NCBI GenBank assembly: GCA_002709085.1
Contig: PAPR01000035.1
Location: 1-39,206 of the forward strand
DNA: 39,206 nt
Origin: Pseudooceanicola sp.
Lineage (GTDB): Bacteria > Pseudomonadota > Alphaproteobacteria > Rhodobacterales > Rhodobacteraceae
Reading direction: 5' to 3'
Shown here: piece after piece, positions 1-9,115 of the stretch
How the letters are laid out: every line of letters begins with the position of its first letter
How positions within the stretch are numbered: the stretch's first letter is position 1
The notes under the pieces: generated by a model
Databases searched by the model: none
Seen by the model: only the letters and a program-made list of their open reading frames with translations
What the model was told of the DNA's origin: nothing
Made by a program: the position numbers and the translations under genes

Positions 1-127
1 CGCCTGTTGGCGATAGCGTCATCAGGCCGTTGGGATCAACTTCCAGCCGATGCCCTTGATCGAGAGCGGCCTTCTTGTCCTCCAGCATCTCCAAGCGTCT
101 GTCAAAATGTGCGAACCCGTCTTTCAT
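1..127 (-). CDS. Unknown protein, N-terminal part only
   Basis: A minus-strand reading frame starts at the ATG at 127 and runs off the left edge of the window without a stop, giving 42 residues. A strong ribosome binding site (AGGAGA, complement of 137-142) lies nine bases upstream of the ATG. The visible protein is charged and probably cytoplasmic, with a helical start (MKDGFAHFDRRLEMLEDKK). I do not recognise the family. It lies 93 bases downstream of prmA on the same strand and could be cotranscribed with it. Confidence 0.6.
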   Translation of the reverse strand, partial: MKDGFAHFDRRLEMLEDKKAALDQGHRLEVDPNGLMTLSPTG

Positions 128-220
128 ATCCGTCTGTCTCCTGCGGACCTTCTGCCTGGAGACAATTTTTATCAAATGAATGCGGCTAGAGTTGGGCGCA
201 GGACGAATGATCGCCCTCAG

Positions 221-1090
221 TCAGGTTTTGCGCAGCAACAGCGTGGTCCACTCGCCGATTTCTGTGGCCTCGATTTGCGTGATGCCGACCGCCTCATAGG
301 CCATGGCCACATCCGCCGCCTGTTCGTTCAGCAGCCCCGACAGGATCGCGTGACCGCCCGGTGACAAATGCTCGGCCATATGGGGGGCGAGATCGACCAA
401 CGGGCCCTTTAGGATGTTGGCAAAGATCAGATCGAAGTGCGCTGCGGCGGCGATCTGCGGGTGATCGAACCCCGTCGCCTCCAGGCAGGTGACACGGCCC
501 TGCATATCGTTGGCGGCGAGGTTCGCCTCGGCCACCTCCACCGCGACAGGGTCGATGTCGCTGGCCAGCGGCGTTCCCGGCCAGACGCGGGCTGCCGCCA
601 TGGCAAGCACGGCTGTGCCGCAGCCGATATCGGCCACCTTCTCGGCCGTGACGCCCTGTTCGAGCAACCGGTCGAGCGCGCGCAGACAGCCCTGTGTGGT
701 CCCGTGATGCCCGGTGCCAAAGGCCATCGCCGCCTCGATCAACAGGGGCACGCAATCCGCCGGCACCGTCTCGGCGTCGTGGCTGCCGTATAGATAAAAG
801 CGGCCCGCGCGGATCGGGGCCAGCTCCCGCTTCACCTTTGCGACCCAATCGGTTTCGGGCAGCTCCGATACGGCAAAGGGTTTTGCCCCGTGGATCGTTG
901 CCAAAAGCGCGAGACCGGCTTGATCGGGGCTTTCGGTGAAATAGCCACCGACTTCCCAGAGGCCGGAGCCGTCCTCGATCTCGAACACGCCGACGCCATA
1001 AGGCTCGGGGCTCAGGCTCTCCATCGCCTCACCCAGCGCTTCGGCGGGAGCTTTGCCGGGAAGGGTGGTCAACGCGGTGAATGTGGGCAT
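221..1090 (-). CDS. prmA: Ribosomal protein L11 methyltransferase PrmA
   Basis: A 289-residue class I SAM-dependent methyltransferase expected to trimethylate ribosomal protein L11 in the cytoplasm. The C-terminal half carries the SAM-binding motif VADIGCGTAVLAMAAARVWP near residues 152-171, an acidic SDIDPVAVEVAE motif that would contact the SAM ribose, and the substrate-side motif FDLIFANILKGPLVDLAP, typical of PrmA. The N-terminal domain is divergent, as is usual in alphaproteobacteria. A Shine-Dalgarno AGGAG lies just upstream of the ATG. The MFS gene upstream ends 60 bases before it on the same strand, so the two may share a transcript. Confidence 0.9.
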   Translation of the reverse strand: MPTFTALTTLPGKAPAEALGEAMESLSPEPYGVGVFEIEDGSGLWEVGGYFTESPDQAGLALLATIHGAKPFAVSELPETDWVAKVKRELAPIRAGRFYLYGSHDAETVPADCVPLLIEAAMAFGTGHHGTTQGCLRALDRLLEQGVTAEKVADIGCGTAVLAMAAARVWPGTPLASDIDPVAVEVAEANLAANDMQGRVTCLEATGFDHPQIAAAAHFDLIFANILKGPLVDLAPHMAEHLSPGGHAILSGLLNEQAADVAMAYEAVGITQIEATEIGEWTTLLLRKT

Positions 1091-1150
1091 GGTGACTCCT
1101 GTCTGAACGCTTCGCGACTAGTTGGCGGCGTCGGTGGCGTCAAGCGCGGG

Positions 1151-2383
1151 CTACTCAGCCGCGGCGGCGAAGGGACGGGCAAATATCGTTTCGCGACCCG
1201 GTTCGGGATGGCGCGGGATCATCAGCGACAGCACAAGCGATCCAGCCGCCATGCCCGCCGCCGTCACAAAGACCGCCGACGGCGAGATCAGCCAGAGATA
1301 ACCCAGTCCCGCCGGTAGAAACACAGCCGCGATATGGTTGATGGTAAAGGCCACCGCCGCCGTAGGGGCGATGTCGCCGGGATCGGCAATCTTTTGAAAA
1401 TAGGTCTTCAGCGCCAGCGCGAGGGCAAAGAACATATGATCTACCACATAGAGGACCGAGGCCAGCAAAACCCCCCACCCGAAATAATAGATACCCCCGT
1501 AGAGCGAAAAGACCACGACCAGCCCGGTGTATTCGACATTCAGCGTGCGCCGCTCACCATACCTCGCCACGGCGCGTCCCAGCAACGGGGCAAAGATCAT
1601 GTTGGCCACGAGATTGATGAGAAACAGCGCCGTCACCTCATGCACGTCAAAGCCAAAGCGTTCGACCATCATGAACCCGGCAAAGACGACAAAGATCTGT
1701 CGCCGCGCCCCCGACATGAACTGCAACAGGTAATAGAGCCAGTAGCGCCGACGCAGTACCATCCTCTTTAATTGCGGATTGGGCGAGGCGAACTGCGGAT
1801 AGGCAAGCAAGGCGAACAGTGCAATTGCAGCCGTCAGGCCTCCCGCCAGCAGGTAGACCGTCATATAGGTCAGGCCGAGCGGCTCCCAAAGCATCACGAT
1901 CAACCCGTAAGAGCACAGCGTCGCGGCCGACCCGACCGCCAGCAGCAAGCCTAGCACCTTTGGCGCCTCGGCCTTGGGGAGCCATTGCAACTGCAACGAC
2001 TGGTTGACCGTTTCATAATAGTGAAATCCGATCGACGACAGCATCGTGATCGTCAGAATGCCGCCCAGAGACGGAAACCAGGCGGTGATGGCCGTCGCCA
2101 CGCCCAGCAGGATCAGCGAGACCAGACCCAGAACCTGCTCGCGGATAAAGATGATCAGGGCGATCACGCCGATCGCCAGGAATCCCGGAATTTCGCGCAC
2201 AGTATGCAGCCAGCCAATGTCCGAGCCGTCGAATTGCGCGACCTCGATGACAAAGTTGTTCAGCAGCGCCGACCAGGTCGCAAAGGCGATGGGCATGGCG
2301 GCGGCCATCAGGAACAACAGGCTGCGCGGTCTTTGCCACAGGGGCAGCTGTCGCGCATCCGCAAGGGCGACGGTTCTGGTCAT
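1151..2383 (-). CDS. MFS transporter
   Basis: A 410-residue integral membrane protein with about twelve hydrophobic segments. The first begins near residue 22 (LLFLMAAAMPIAFATWSALL) and the last ends near residue 390. A basic stretch near residues 205-215 (LKRMVLRRRYWLYYL) marks the central cytoplasmic loop between the two six-helix halves. The substrate cannot be told from the sequence. There is no convincing Shine-Dalgarno at the ATG at 2383, so the start is less secure than the family call. prmA follows 60 bases downstream. Confidence 0.8.
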   Translation of the reverse strand: MTRTVALADARQLPLWQRPRSLLFLMAAAMPIAFATWSALLNNFVIEVAQFDGSDIGWLHTVREIPGFLAIGVIALIIFIREQVLGLVSLILLGVATAITAWFPSLGGILTITMLSSIGFHYYETVNQSLQLQWLPKAEAPKVLGLLLAVGSAATLCSYGLIVMLWEPLGLTYMTVYLLAGGLTAAIALFALLAYPQFASPNPQLKRMVLRRRYWLYYLLQFMSGARRQIFVVFAGFMMVERFGFDVHEVTALFLINLVANMIFAPLLGRAVARYGERRTLNVEYTGLVVVFSLYGGIYYFGWGVLLASVLYVVDHMFFALALALKTYFQKIADPGDIAPTAAVAFTINHIAAVFLPAGLGYLWLISPSAVFVTAAGMAAGSLVLSLMIPRHPEPGRETIFARPFAAAAE

Positions 2384-2644
2384 CCCAAAGCCATTACGCC
2401 CAATTTGGTGACAAGGCGAGAGGCTCGTGCAGCCAGTCCCGGCGCGTTACCACCCTCTTTTTTTGTTGAAACTATCGAACTTGGCGGTGGCCGGGTAGGG
2501 ACATGGATCACGATGCCAAGCTGGCGATACGTTTGTGGGCGGGTAGGTCGCCCAACTGTTCCGTTCCGGATATCGCCCTGAACCGACTCTGCCATGAAAA
2601 GTACAGCTCGCCGAGCGTACGTATAATCATCAGCGCTGGACCAC

Positions 2645-4870
2645 CTAGTAAAACGACTGCGGATCAATATCGACCGCGACGCGCAAATCCCTGTCGGGGC
2701 GCAACTGCCCCACCCATTTCGCCATCGCCGTTTGCAGTGCAACGCCCCGCTCCGCCTTGACCAGCATGCGCACGCGGTGCCGCCCCCGGACGCGCGCGAT
2801 CGGTGCTGCGGCGGGGCCAAAGACCTGCGCGCCGACGGAATGCAAGGGGCCGGCATTCCGCGCCAGGTCCTGCCCGGCGCGAAAGGCGCTTTGCGGGTCG
2901 GTCGCGGACAGGATCACCGCGGCGAGTCGTCCGTAGGGCGGCATCCCGGCGGCGCGGCGCGCGTCGGCCTCGGCGGCCCAGAACGCCTCCTCATCCCCGG
3001 TCAGGATCGCGCGGATCACCGGGTGTTCGGGCTGATGGGTCTGCAACAGCGCCTCGCCTGGTGTTTCGGCGCGCCCGGCCCGCCCCGCGACCTGCCGCAT
3101 CAGTTGGAACGTCCGCTCTGCGGCGCGCAGATCCGATCCCTGCAACCCGAGGTCGGAATCGATCACGCCGACCAGCGTGAGCCGGGGGAAGTTATGCCCC
3201 TTGGCCACCAGTTGCGTGCCGATCACGATGTCAATGTCGCCATCCGCAATGTCCGCAATCGCCTGTTTCAGCGCGCGCGCCGAACCGAAGAGGTCCGAGG
3301 ACAGCACCGCCGTCTTCGCCTCGGGGAAGGCTCCGGCGACCTCTTCGGCCATCCGCTCCACGCCCGGCCCGATGGGGGCGAGCTTGCCTTCGACCTGACA
3401 GCTTGGGCAGGCCTCGGGCATGGGCTTGCCCTCGCCGCATTGATGGCAGACCAGACGCTTGAGGAACCGATGCTCGACCATACGGGCGTCGCAATGCTCG
3501 CACCCGATCTGCTCTCCGCAAGCCCGGCAGAGCGTGATAGGGGCGTAGCCGCGCCGGTTGAGGAACAGCAGCGACTGCTCACCGCGCGCGATCCGCCCCT
3601 GCACGGCGGCGGCGAGGCTGGGCGAAATCCAGCGCCCCGGCTCCATCCGCTCGCCCCGCATGTCGATCGAATGCATCGCGGGCAACACCGCCGCGCCGAA
3701 CCGTGCGTCCAGATCGACGCGGTCGTATTTGCCGGCATCCGCATTGGCCCAGCTTTCCAGCGACGGCGTGGCCGAGGCCAGCACCGCCCGAGCGCCCGCG
3801 ATGGAGGCGCGCAGCACCGACATATCCCGCGCGTTGTAAAGCGCGCCGTCCTCTTGCTTGTAGGAGGTGTCGTGTTCCTCATCCACCACGATCAACCCGA
3901 GGTCGCGGAACGGCAGGAACAGCGCGGAGCGCGCGCCGATCACCAGTTGCGCTTCCCCCCTGCCGACCATCTTCCACGCCCGGCGGCGTTCGGTCATCGT
4001 CACACCCGAGTGCCATTCCACCGGCTTCGCGCCGAACCGCTGTTCGACCCGCACGAGGAACTGCTCCGACAGGGCGATCTCGGGCAGCAGCACCAGCGCC
4101 TGCCGTCCGGCGGAGAGACACGCCGCGACCGCTTCGAGGTAAACCTCGGTCTTGCCCGACCCGGTGACGCCGCGCAGCAGGGTCGTGGCATAGCGCCGCT
4201 CCGCATAGCCCGTAGCGAGGCGCGCGGCGGCCTCGGCCTGACTGTCGGTCAGCGGCTTGCCGCGCCGGTCGGTGTCCATCCGTGGGTAGGGCGTGTCGCG
4301 GGGCGATTGCTCCTCGCGCACCGCGCCGTGCTGCACCAGCCCCTTGACCACCGAAGAGGTCACGCCGGCCATCTCGCTCAGCTCTTTCAGGGTGAAGGAC
4401 AACCCGCCATATTCCTCCAGCACCGACAGCACCCGGCGGCGGGCGTCTGTCATCCGCTCCGGCTCCTGCGCGCCCAGACGGTAGACCTTTTGCATCGACG
4501 GCGGATCGGACAGCCCCGGCGCACGGGTCGCGAGGCGCAGCATCGCCGATAGCGGCGTCAGCGTGTATTCCCCGGCGCGGATCAGGAATTCGCGCATCTC
4601 GGGCCGCATCGGCGCGGCGTCCAGTACACGCGTGATGGGGCGAATCCGGCTGAGGTCGTAATTCCCCTCACCCGGCCCCCAGACCACCCCCAGCACCTGA
4701 CGCGGGCCCAGCGGGACCGAGACGACAGCGCCCTCCGCGCAGCCCCCTGCGGGCGCGCGGTAATCCAGCAGGCGGTCGATGGGCTGTGTGGTCAGAACCG
4801 AAACCAGTTCCCCTTGGGCATAGTGGCCCTGATCGTCGCGGCCTTGGTTGTCGTGGGATAGCAGGTCCAA
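2645..4870 (-). CDS. priA: Primosomal protein N', replication restart helicase PriA
   Basis: A 741-residue 3'-5' superfamily 2 DNA helicase that reloads the replisome at collapsed forks. It has an N-terminal 3'-DNA binding domain ([16 protein letters not shown]), Walker A GVTGSGKT at residues 234-241, a DEEH box at 330-333, and a zinc-binding insert with eight cysteines (448, 451, 457, 460, 475, 478, 488, 491). The length is normal. No ATG is available upstream of the conserved region. A TTG at 4870 has GGAG seven bases before it (complement of 4878-4881), so I take TTG as the start. It diverges from the transaldolase-like gene. Confidence 0.93.
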   Translation of the reverse strand: MDLLSHDNQGRDDQGHYAQGELVSVLTTQPIDRLLDYRAPAGGCAEGAVVSVPLGPRQVLGVVWGPGEGNYDLSRIRPITRVLDAAPMRPEMREFLIRAGEYTLTPLSAMLRLATRAPGLSDPPSMQKVYRLGAQEPERMTDARRRVLSVLEEYGGLSFTLKELSEMAGVTSSVVKGLVQHGAVREEQSPRDTPYPRMDTDRRGKPLTDSQAEAAARLATGYAERRYATTLLRGVTGSGKTEVYLEAVAACLSAGRQALVLLPEIALSEQFLVRVEQRFGAKPVEWHSGVTMTERRRAWKMVGRGEAQLVIGARSALFLPFRDLGLIVVDEEHDTSYKQEDGALYNARDMSVLRASIAGARAVLASATPSLESWANADAGKYDRVDLDARFGAAVLPAMHSIDMRGERMEPGRWISPSLAAAVQGRIARGEQSLLFLNRRGYAPITLCRACGEQIGCEHCDARMVEHRFLKRLVCHQCGEGKPMPEACPSCQVEGKLAPIGPGVERMAEEVAGAFPEAKTAVLSSDLFGSARALKQAIADIADGDIDIVIGTQLVAKGHNFPRLTLVGVIDSDLGLQGSDLRAAERTFQLMRQVAGRAGRAETPGEALLQTHQPEHPVIRAILTGDEEAFWAAEADARRAAGMPPYGRLAAVILSATDPQSAFRAGQDLARNAGPLHSVGAQVFGPAAAPIARVRGRHRVRMLVKAERGVALQTAMAKWVGQLRPDRDLRVAVDIDPQSFY

Positions 4871-5014
4871 GGCGGGTCTCCGGGGCGGATGATGTTTGCG
4901 TTATCGGTTCTGGGGTTTCGGAACGCCCCCCTATCGGGTAAATCGCGGGCGACGTCTTTCCAACCCCCGAGGTGCGCATTGCCCGCGCCCGGGTCAAGCC
5001 AAAGAGGCCTGCCC

Positions 5015-5668
5015 ATGAAATTCTTTGTCGATACCGCCGATGTGCCCGCGATTGCCGAACTCAACGACCTCGGCATGGTCGACGGGGTCACGACCAACCC
5101 CTCGCTCATCAAGAAGTCGGGGCGCGACATCCTCGAAGTGACCAAGGAGATCTGCGATCTCGTCGACGGACCGGTCAGCGCCGAAGTGACCGCCACCGAC
5201 GCCGAAACCATGATCGCCGAGGGCCGCAAGCTGGCCAAGATCGCCGACAACATCGCCGTCAAGGTGCCGCTGACCTGGGACGGTCTGAAGGCCTGCAAGG
5301 TGCTGACGGACGAGGGCAACATCGTCAACGTGACCTTATGCTTCTCGGCCAATCAGGCGCTGCTGGCGGCCAAGGCGGGCGCGAGCTTCATCAGCCCGTT
5401 CATCGGGCGGCTCGACGACATCAACCTCGAAGGGCTGGATCTGATCGCGGACATTCGCACGATTTACGACAATTACGGCTACGAGACAGAGATCCTCGCC
5501 GCCTCCATCCGGACGGTGAACCATATCTCGGATTGCGCCAAGATCGGCGCGGATGTCATCACCGCCCCCCCCGCCGTGATCAAGTCGATGATCGCTCATC
5601 CGCTGACCGACAAGGGGCTCGATGCCTTCCTCGCGGACATCAAGTCGGCCAATATCTCGATCCTCTGA
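5015..5668 (+). CDS. fsa: Transaldolase / fructose-6-phosphate aldolase-like (small TalC/FSA type)
   Basis: A 217-residue cytosolic TIM-barrel enzyme of the short transaldolase family. It carries the signature [10 protein letters not shown] at residues 23-32 and the Schiff-base lysine K83 in [14 protein letters not shown]. The family transfers dihydroxyacetone units (transaldolase) or cleaves fructose 6-phosphate, and the sequence alone does not settle which. The start is the ATG at 5015, preceded by AGAGG at 5003-5007; an in-frame opening further upstream is not supported by a ribosome site. The gene ends before a rho-independent terminator at 5731. Confidence 0.88.
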   Translation: MKFFVDTADVPAIAELNDLGMVDGVTTNPSLIKKSGRDILEVTKEICDLVDGPVSAEVTATDAETMIAEGRKLAKIADNIAVKVPLTWDGLKACKVLTDEGNIVNVTLCFSANQALLAAKAGASFISPFIGRLDDINLEGLDLIADIRTIYDNYGYETEILAASIRTVNHISDCAKIGADVITAPPAVIKSMIAHPLTDKGLDAFLADIKSANISIL

Positions 5669-5730
5669 GCGGGGCACAAACCCTGTCGCAATCAGGGCGC
5701 ACCCGGTCATAACCTCGGGGCGGAAACGAA

Positions 5731-5764
5731 AAAGGCTGGGCCAACGCCCGGCCTTTCTGTTATC
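5731..5764 (+). terminator. Rho-independent terminator after the transaldolase-like gene
   Basis: An eleven-base-pair stem (5731-5741 with 5746-5756, one T-G wobble) has a four-base loop, CAAC. It is followed by a modest T-rich tail (TCTGTTAT). It sits 62 bases after the stop of the transaldolase-like gene and ahead of the DUF484 gene. Confidence 0.7.
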
Positions 5765-5794
5765 TGGAGGGCAAATAAAAAATCCGAGGCAGGC

Positions 5795-6502
5795 ATGAGC
5801 AGCAACCCGAATATCGACGAGTCCCTCCGCGCGAAGATCATCGCCGAACCCGCGGCGATTCTGGATGACCGCGACCTGATGCACGCGCTGATCGCGGCGA
5901 ATGACCGTGAAATCGGCGCCAATGTGGTCGATCTGCGCGGCATCGCCATGGAACGGCTGGAGGCGCGGCTCGACCGACTGGAGGACACGCATCGCTCTGT
6001 CATCGCGGCGGCTTACGAAAACCTCGCCGGGACCAATCAGGTGCATCGCGCGGTCCTGCGGATGCTGGACCCGATGGATTTTGAGGCGTTCCTGTCGGAT
6101 CTCGATGGGGAAGTCGCCGATACGCTCGGCGTCGATCACATGCATCTGGTGCTGGAAACCGTGCAGACCGACGATGACCCGACCGTGGGCAAGCTGGGCA
6201 CCGTCCTCAAGGTCGTGCGCCCCGGTTTCTGCAACGAATACGCCGATGGCGGACGCGGCGCGCCGCCGCGGCAAGTCACGCTGCGACAGGTCCAGTCGGG
6301 CAGCCTCGCGGTCTACGGCGAAATGGCGCAATACGTGCGCTCGGAAGCCTGCCTGCGGCTCAACTTCGGGCGTGGACGTCTGCCGGGCATGCTGGTCATG
6401 GGGTCCGAGGATCCACATCAGTTTACGCCGCAACACGGCACGGACCTTCTGGGCTTTTTCGCCGGTGTGTTTGAGCGGACAATGCGGCGCTGGCTGGACT
6501 GA
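5795..6502 (+). CDS. DUF484 family protein (GAF-like) upstream of xerC
   Basis: A 235-residue soluble protein of the DUF484 family. It has an N-terminal helical part (HALIAANDREIGANVVDLR, then a predicted coiled coil MERLEARLDRLEDTH near residues 50-65), followed by a GAF-like domain ending in FFAGVFERTMRRWLD. DUF484 genes are frequently found directly before xerC, as here, where its TGA overlaps the xerC ATG by one base (TGATG). The biochemical role of the family is unknown; the position suggests a link to chromosome dimer resolution. An AGG-containing ribosome site precedes the ATG. Confidence 0.85.
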   Translation: MSSNPNIDESLRAKIIAEPAAILDDRDLMHALIAANDREIGANVVDLRGIAMERLEARLDRLEDTHRSVIAAAYENLAGTNQVHRAVLRMLDPMDFEAFLSDLDGEVADTLGVDHMHLVLETVQTDDDPTVGKLGTVLKVVRPGFCNEYADGGRGAPPRQVTLRQVQSGSLAVYGEMAQYVRSEACLRLNFGRGRLPGMLVMGSEDPHQFTPQHGTDLLGFFAGVFERTMRRWLD

Positions 6503-7434
6503 TGTCCCTCGCGATTTCGGAGGCGGCCCGCGCAGCCCTGACGGAATGGCTGTCGGGCCTGACCTCTCTGCGCGGAGCTTCGGACGCGACGGTCGAGGCC
6601 TATCGCCGCGATCTGGTGGATTACCTGTCCTTCATGGCCGTGCATCACGGCGGGCCACAGGGGATTGCCGCGCTCGGGCAGGTGACGACCTCGGATATGC
6701 GGGCCTGGATGGCGCGGGAACGCGGCGATGGCCTTGGCGCGCGCTCGCTCGCCCGGAAATTGTCCGCGGTCAAGACGTTCCACCGCTGGCTGTCGCAGCG
6801 TGAGGGGTTGGAGGTCACGCCGATCCTCTCGGCCCGCGCGCCGAAGTTCCAGCGCAGCCTGCCGCGTCCCTTGGCCGAAGACGCCGCGCGCGCGATGATC
6901 GACACCGTCGGGTCAACGGACGCGCGGCCATGGGTGGCGGCGCGCGATGCCGCCGTGGTCACGTTGCTTTATGGCTGCGGCTTGCGGATCTCCGAGGCGC
7001 TGTCGTTGACCACCCACCACCTGCCCCTGGGGGATACGGTGCGCATCATCGGCAAGGGCGACAAGGAACGGATCGTGCCGCTCATCGCCCCGGCCCGCCG
7101 CGCGGTGGAGGCCTACCTCGATATTCAGCCGCACCCGATGAGCCTTGGCGATCCGATCTTCCGCGCCATTCGGGGCGGACCGCTGTCGCCGCGCAGCGTG
7201 CAAAAAGCGATGGAACAGGCGCGCATGGCGCTTGGCCTGCCGGCCACGGCCACGCCGCATGCGATGCGCCATTCCTTTGCCACCCATCTGCTGAGCGCGG
7301 GCGGCGATCTGCGGTCGATCCAGGACCTTTTGGGGCACGCCTCGCTGTCGACCACGCAGGTTTACACAGCCGTCGACACCGCCCGCCTGATGGAGGTCTA
7401 CGAGGCCAGCCATCCGCGCGCCGCAAAACGCTAG
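6502..7434 (+). CDS. xerC: Site-specific tyrosine recombinase XerC
   Basis: A 310-residue tyrosine recombinase that acts with XerD at dif to resolve chromosome dimers. The N-terminal SAM-like core-binding domain spans about residues 8-100. All catalytic residues are visible: R162 in GCGLRISEAL, K185 in GKGDKERIVPL, H253 and R256 in HAMRHSFATHLL, H279 in LLGHASLSTTQ, and the nucleophile Y288. The start codon overlaps the stop of the DUF484 gene, so the two are probably translated together. Coupling to a DUF484 gene is a conserved housekeeping arrangement, so it is not likely to be an integron or phage integrase. Confidence 0.93.
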   Translation: MSLAISEAARAALTEWLSGLTSLRGASDATVEAYRRDLVDYLSFMAVHHGGPQGIAALGQVTTSDMRAWMARERGDGLGARSLARKLSAVKTFHRWLSQREGLEVTPILSARAPKFQRSLPRPLAEDAARAMIDTVGSTDARPWVAARDAAVVTLLYGCGLRISEALSLTTHHLPLGDTVRIIGKGDKERIVPLIAPARRAVEAYLDIQPHPMSLGDPIFRAIRGGPLSPRSVQKAMEQARMALGLPATATPHAMRHSFATHLLSAGGDLRSIQDLLGHASLSTTQVYTAVDTARLMEVYEASHPRAAKR

Positions 7435-7459
7435 GGCGGCGAGACCCCCTGCACGAGAG

Positions 7460-8185
7460 TCAGGCCAGGGCGGGACTCTTCGTTAACCAATCCGAGAGGA
7501 TGGCCGAGACCTCCTCCGGTGCTTCGAGACTCGGCAGATGCCCGGCGGTTGCGATCACCGATAGCTGCGCCATCGGGGCAAGGTCCGCCATGAAGGCCTG
7601 CCGCTTTGGCGTGATCACCTGATCGTGCTGTCCCGCGATGATCCGCACCGGGCATTGCGCATGAACCAAGGTGGATTGATGATCGCGTCGCCGCTGCATC
7701 GCACGCGTCTGACTGAGAAATCCGGCCTGACCGTAGCTGGACGCCATTTCGGCATGAAAGGCGATCACCTCTGCGCGTCCCGGACCGGGGGCCAAGGCCT
7801 CGGCGGGCAGCGTGCCCCGGATTGCGTCGTCCAGCCGTCCGACCTTGGCCTGCACCAGCAGCGGTTCGCGCGCGGCCGAAACCAACGGCGCGTCAGGGAA
7901 CACGTCCGTTGCAATCAGACACAGGCGTTTGACCCGGTCCGGCGCCTTGCGCAATATCTCCAGCGCCACGGTCCCGCCCAGCGACGCACCGACCAGCGCG
8001 AAATGGCGCGGCAATGTCAACAGCAGGTCAGAGGCGATCTCTTCGCAGCGCTCACCGCGCAAGGGCGCGTGGATAACCACATGCTCGCCCGACAGCTCGA
8101 ACGCCTGTGCCAGGAACATGCGCTGATCGCAAAGGTAGCCCGGCAGGAACACGACCGGCAGCTTGGTGGAGGAAGATTGCGACAT
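7460..8185 (-). CDS. Alpha/beta hydrolase
   Basis: A 241-residue alpha/beta hydrolase fold protein. The oxyanion region is VFLPGYLCDQRMF near residues 12-24, the nucleophile elbow GASLGG follows near residue 86, and the C-terminal histidine lies in ATAGHLPSLEAPEEV, which completes the catalytic triad. No signal peptide is visible, so it is probably cytoplasmic. The substrate is unknown. It is the last gene of a minus-strand set (MFS transporter, hydrolase, hydrolase) and converges on xerC with only 25 bases between the stops and no obvious terminator. Confidence 0.8.
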   Translation of the reverse strand: MSQSSSTKLPVVFLPGYLCDQRMFLAQAFELSGEHVVIHAPLRGERCEEIASDLLLTLPRHFALVGASLGGTVALEILRKAPDRVKRLCLIATDVFPDAPLVSAAREPLLVQAKVGRLDDAIRGTLPAEALAPGPGRAEVIAFHAEMASSYGQAGFLSQTRAMQRRRDHQSTLVHAQCPVRIIAGQHDQVITPKRQAFMADLAPMAQLSVIATAGHLPSLEAPEEVSAILSDWLTKSPALA

Positions 8186-8255
8186 TCAGGGCCTGCTCTG
8201 CCTCTATTTTTGCGGAATCGTCGCAGATCTGACGGGCAGGTCAAGGTTTGTCGAA

Positions 8256-9029
8256 TCACTCCCCCGCGATGGAGGCGGAAACCTGCATCACCTGCTCGCG
8301 GATCAGGCGCAGGCACTCGGGGGTGGAGAAGCGGTGATCGGCGTCCTTTACCAGAGTCAGGCGAATATCGGGCCCGCTTGCCCGCTCCATCAGGCGGTAG
8401 GCGACGCTGAGATCGACCGCTTCATCTGCGGTGCCGATCAGGAATCGCGTGGGAAAGGGCAGGGGGATCGGCGCACGCAACAGCAGGTGATTGCGGCCGT
8501 CCTCGATCAGCCGTTTCGTGATGATATAGGGCTCACCGTAATCCGAGGGCAGCGCGACCTGACCGTCGCGCGCCAATGCTTCGCGTTGTGCGGCGTCAAA
8601 TCCGGCCCACATGCCGTCCTCGGTGAAATCCGGTGCGGCGGCGATGGTGACCAGCCCGGCGACCCGTCCCGGCAGGCGTTGCGTCATCAACAGCGACAGC
8701 CAGCCCCCCATCGAGGATCCGACGAGGATCTGCGGACCGTCGGTCAGCATGGTGATCGCCGCCTCCGCATCCTGGGCCCAGTCCCCGATAGAGCCATCGG
8801 TAAAGGCACCGTCGCTCTCCCCGTGACCGGAATAGTCGAACCTGAGGAAGGCACGGCCTTCGCGATGCGCCCAGTCTTCCAGATCAACGGCCTTGGTGCC
8901 ATGCATGTCCGATTTCAGACCGCATAGAAAGACGATGCCGGGCGTCGATACCGCCCCATGCGTCGCGGCAGTCTGGCGGTAGGCGATGCGGCGGCCTTGC
9001 GGGGTCGTCAGGAAACTCGGCTTGTTCAT
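8256..9029 (-). CDS. Alpha/beta hydrolase, ABHD10-like thioesterase/esterase
   Basis: A 257-residue serine hydrolase. Visible features are FDYSGHGESDG, the nucleophile elbow GSSMGG, an acidic residue in IGTADEAVDL and the catalytic histidine in VKDADHRFS. The layout resembles ABHD10-type esterases and thioesterases; the physiological substrate is unknown. Two in-frame ATG codons stand at 9035 and 9029. GGAG directly abuts the first but is six bases from the second, so 9029 is the better start. It lies 86 bases downstream of an MFS gene and 70 upstream of another hydrolase on the same strand. Confidence 0.82.
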   Translation of the reverse strand: MNKPSFLTTPQGRRIAYRQTAATHGAVSTPGIVFLCGLKSDMHGTKAVDLEDWAHREGRAFLRFDYSGHGESDGAFTDGSIGDWAQDAEAAITMLTDGPQILVGSSMGGWLSLLMTQRLPGRVAGLVTIAAAPDFTEDGMWAGFDAAQREALARDGQVALPSDYGEPYIITKRLIEDGRNHLLLRAPIPLPFPTRFLIGTADEAVDLSVAYRLMERASGPDIRLTLVKDADHRFSTPECLRLIREQVMQVSASIAGE

Positions 9030-9115
9030 GGTCATCTCCGCATCACTTCTGGACCGCATAATATCCGGCATTTCGGGTGTGCCATGCGGCGCGGCGCGGT
9101 GCAATGTCAGGCAGT

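Noticed and set aside
2459-2467. A T-run (CTCTTTTTTTG) in the priA-MFS gap resembling a terminator tail
   Set aside because: No convincing hairpin precedes it on the plus strand, and no plus-strand gene ends there.
2380-2595. A 71-codon minus-strand frame ending in an ATGA overlap with the MFS gene
   Set aside because: No ribosome site, no recognisable family and proline/arginine-rich composition. The 2384-2644 gap is better seen as intergenic, although the overlap is noted.
2732-4552. A 606-codon open frame on the plus strand opposite priA
   Set aside because: It has arginine/histidine-rich low-complexity translation and lies wholly antisense to priA, whose motifs are all intact. It is a GC-bias shadow.
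6502-7434. The tyrosine recombinase as a phage or integron integrase
   Set aside because: It is coupled to DUF484 as in housekeeping xerC loci, and no attachment site, phage gene or cassette is nearby.
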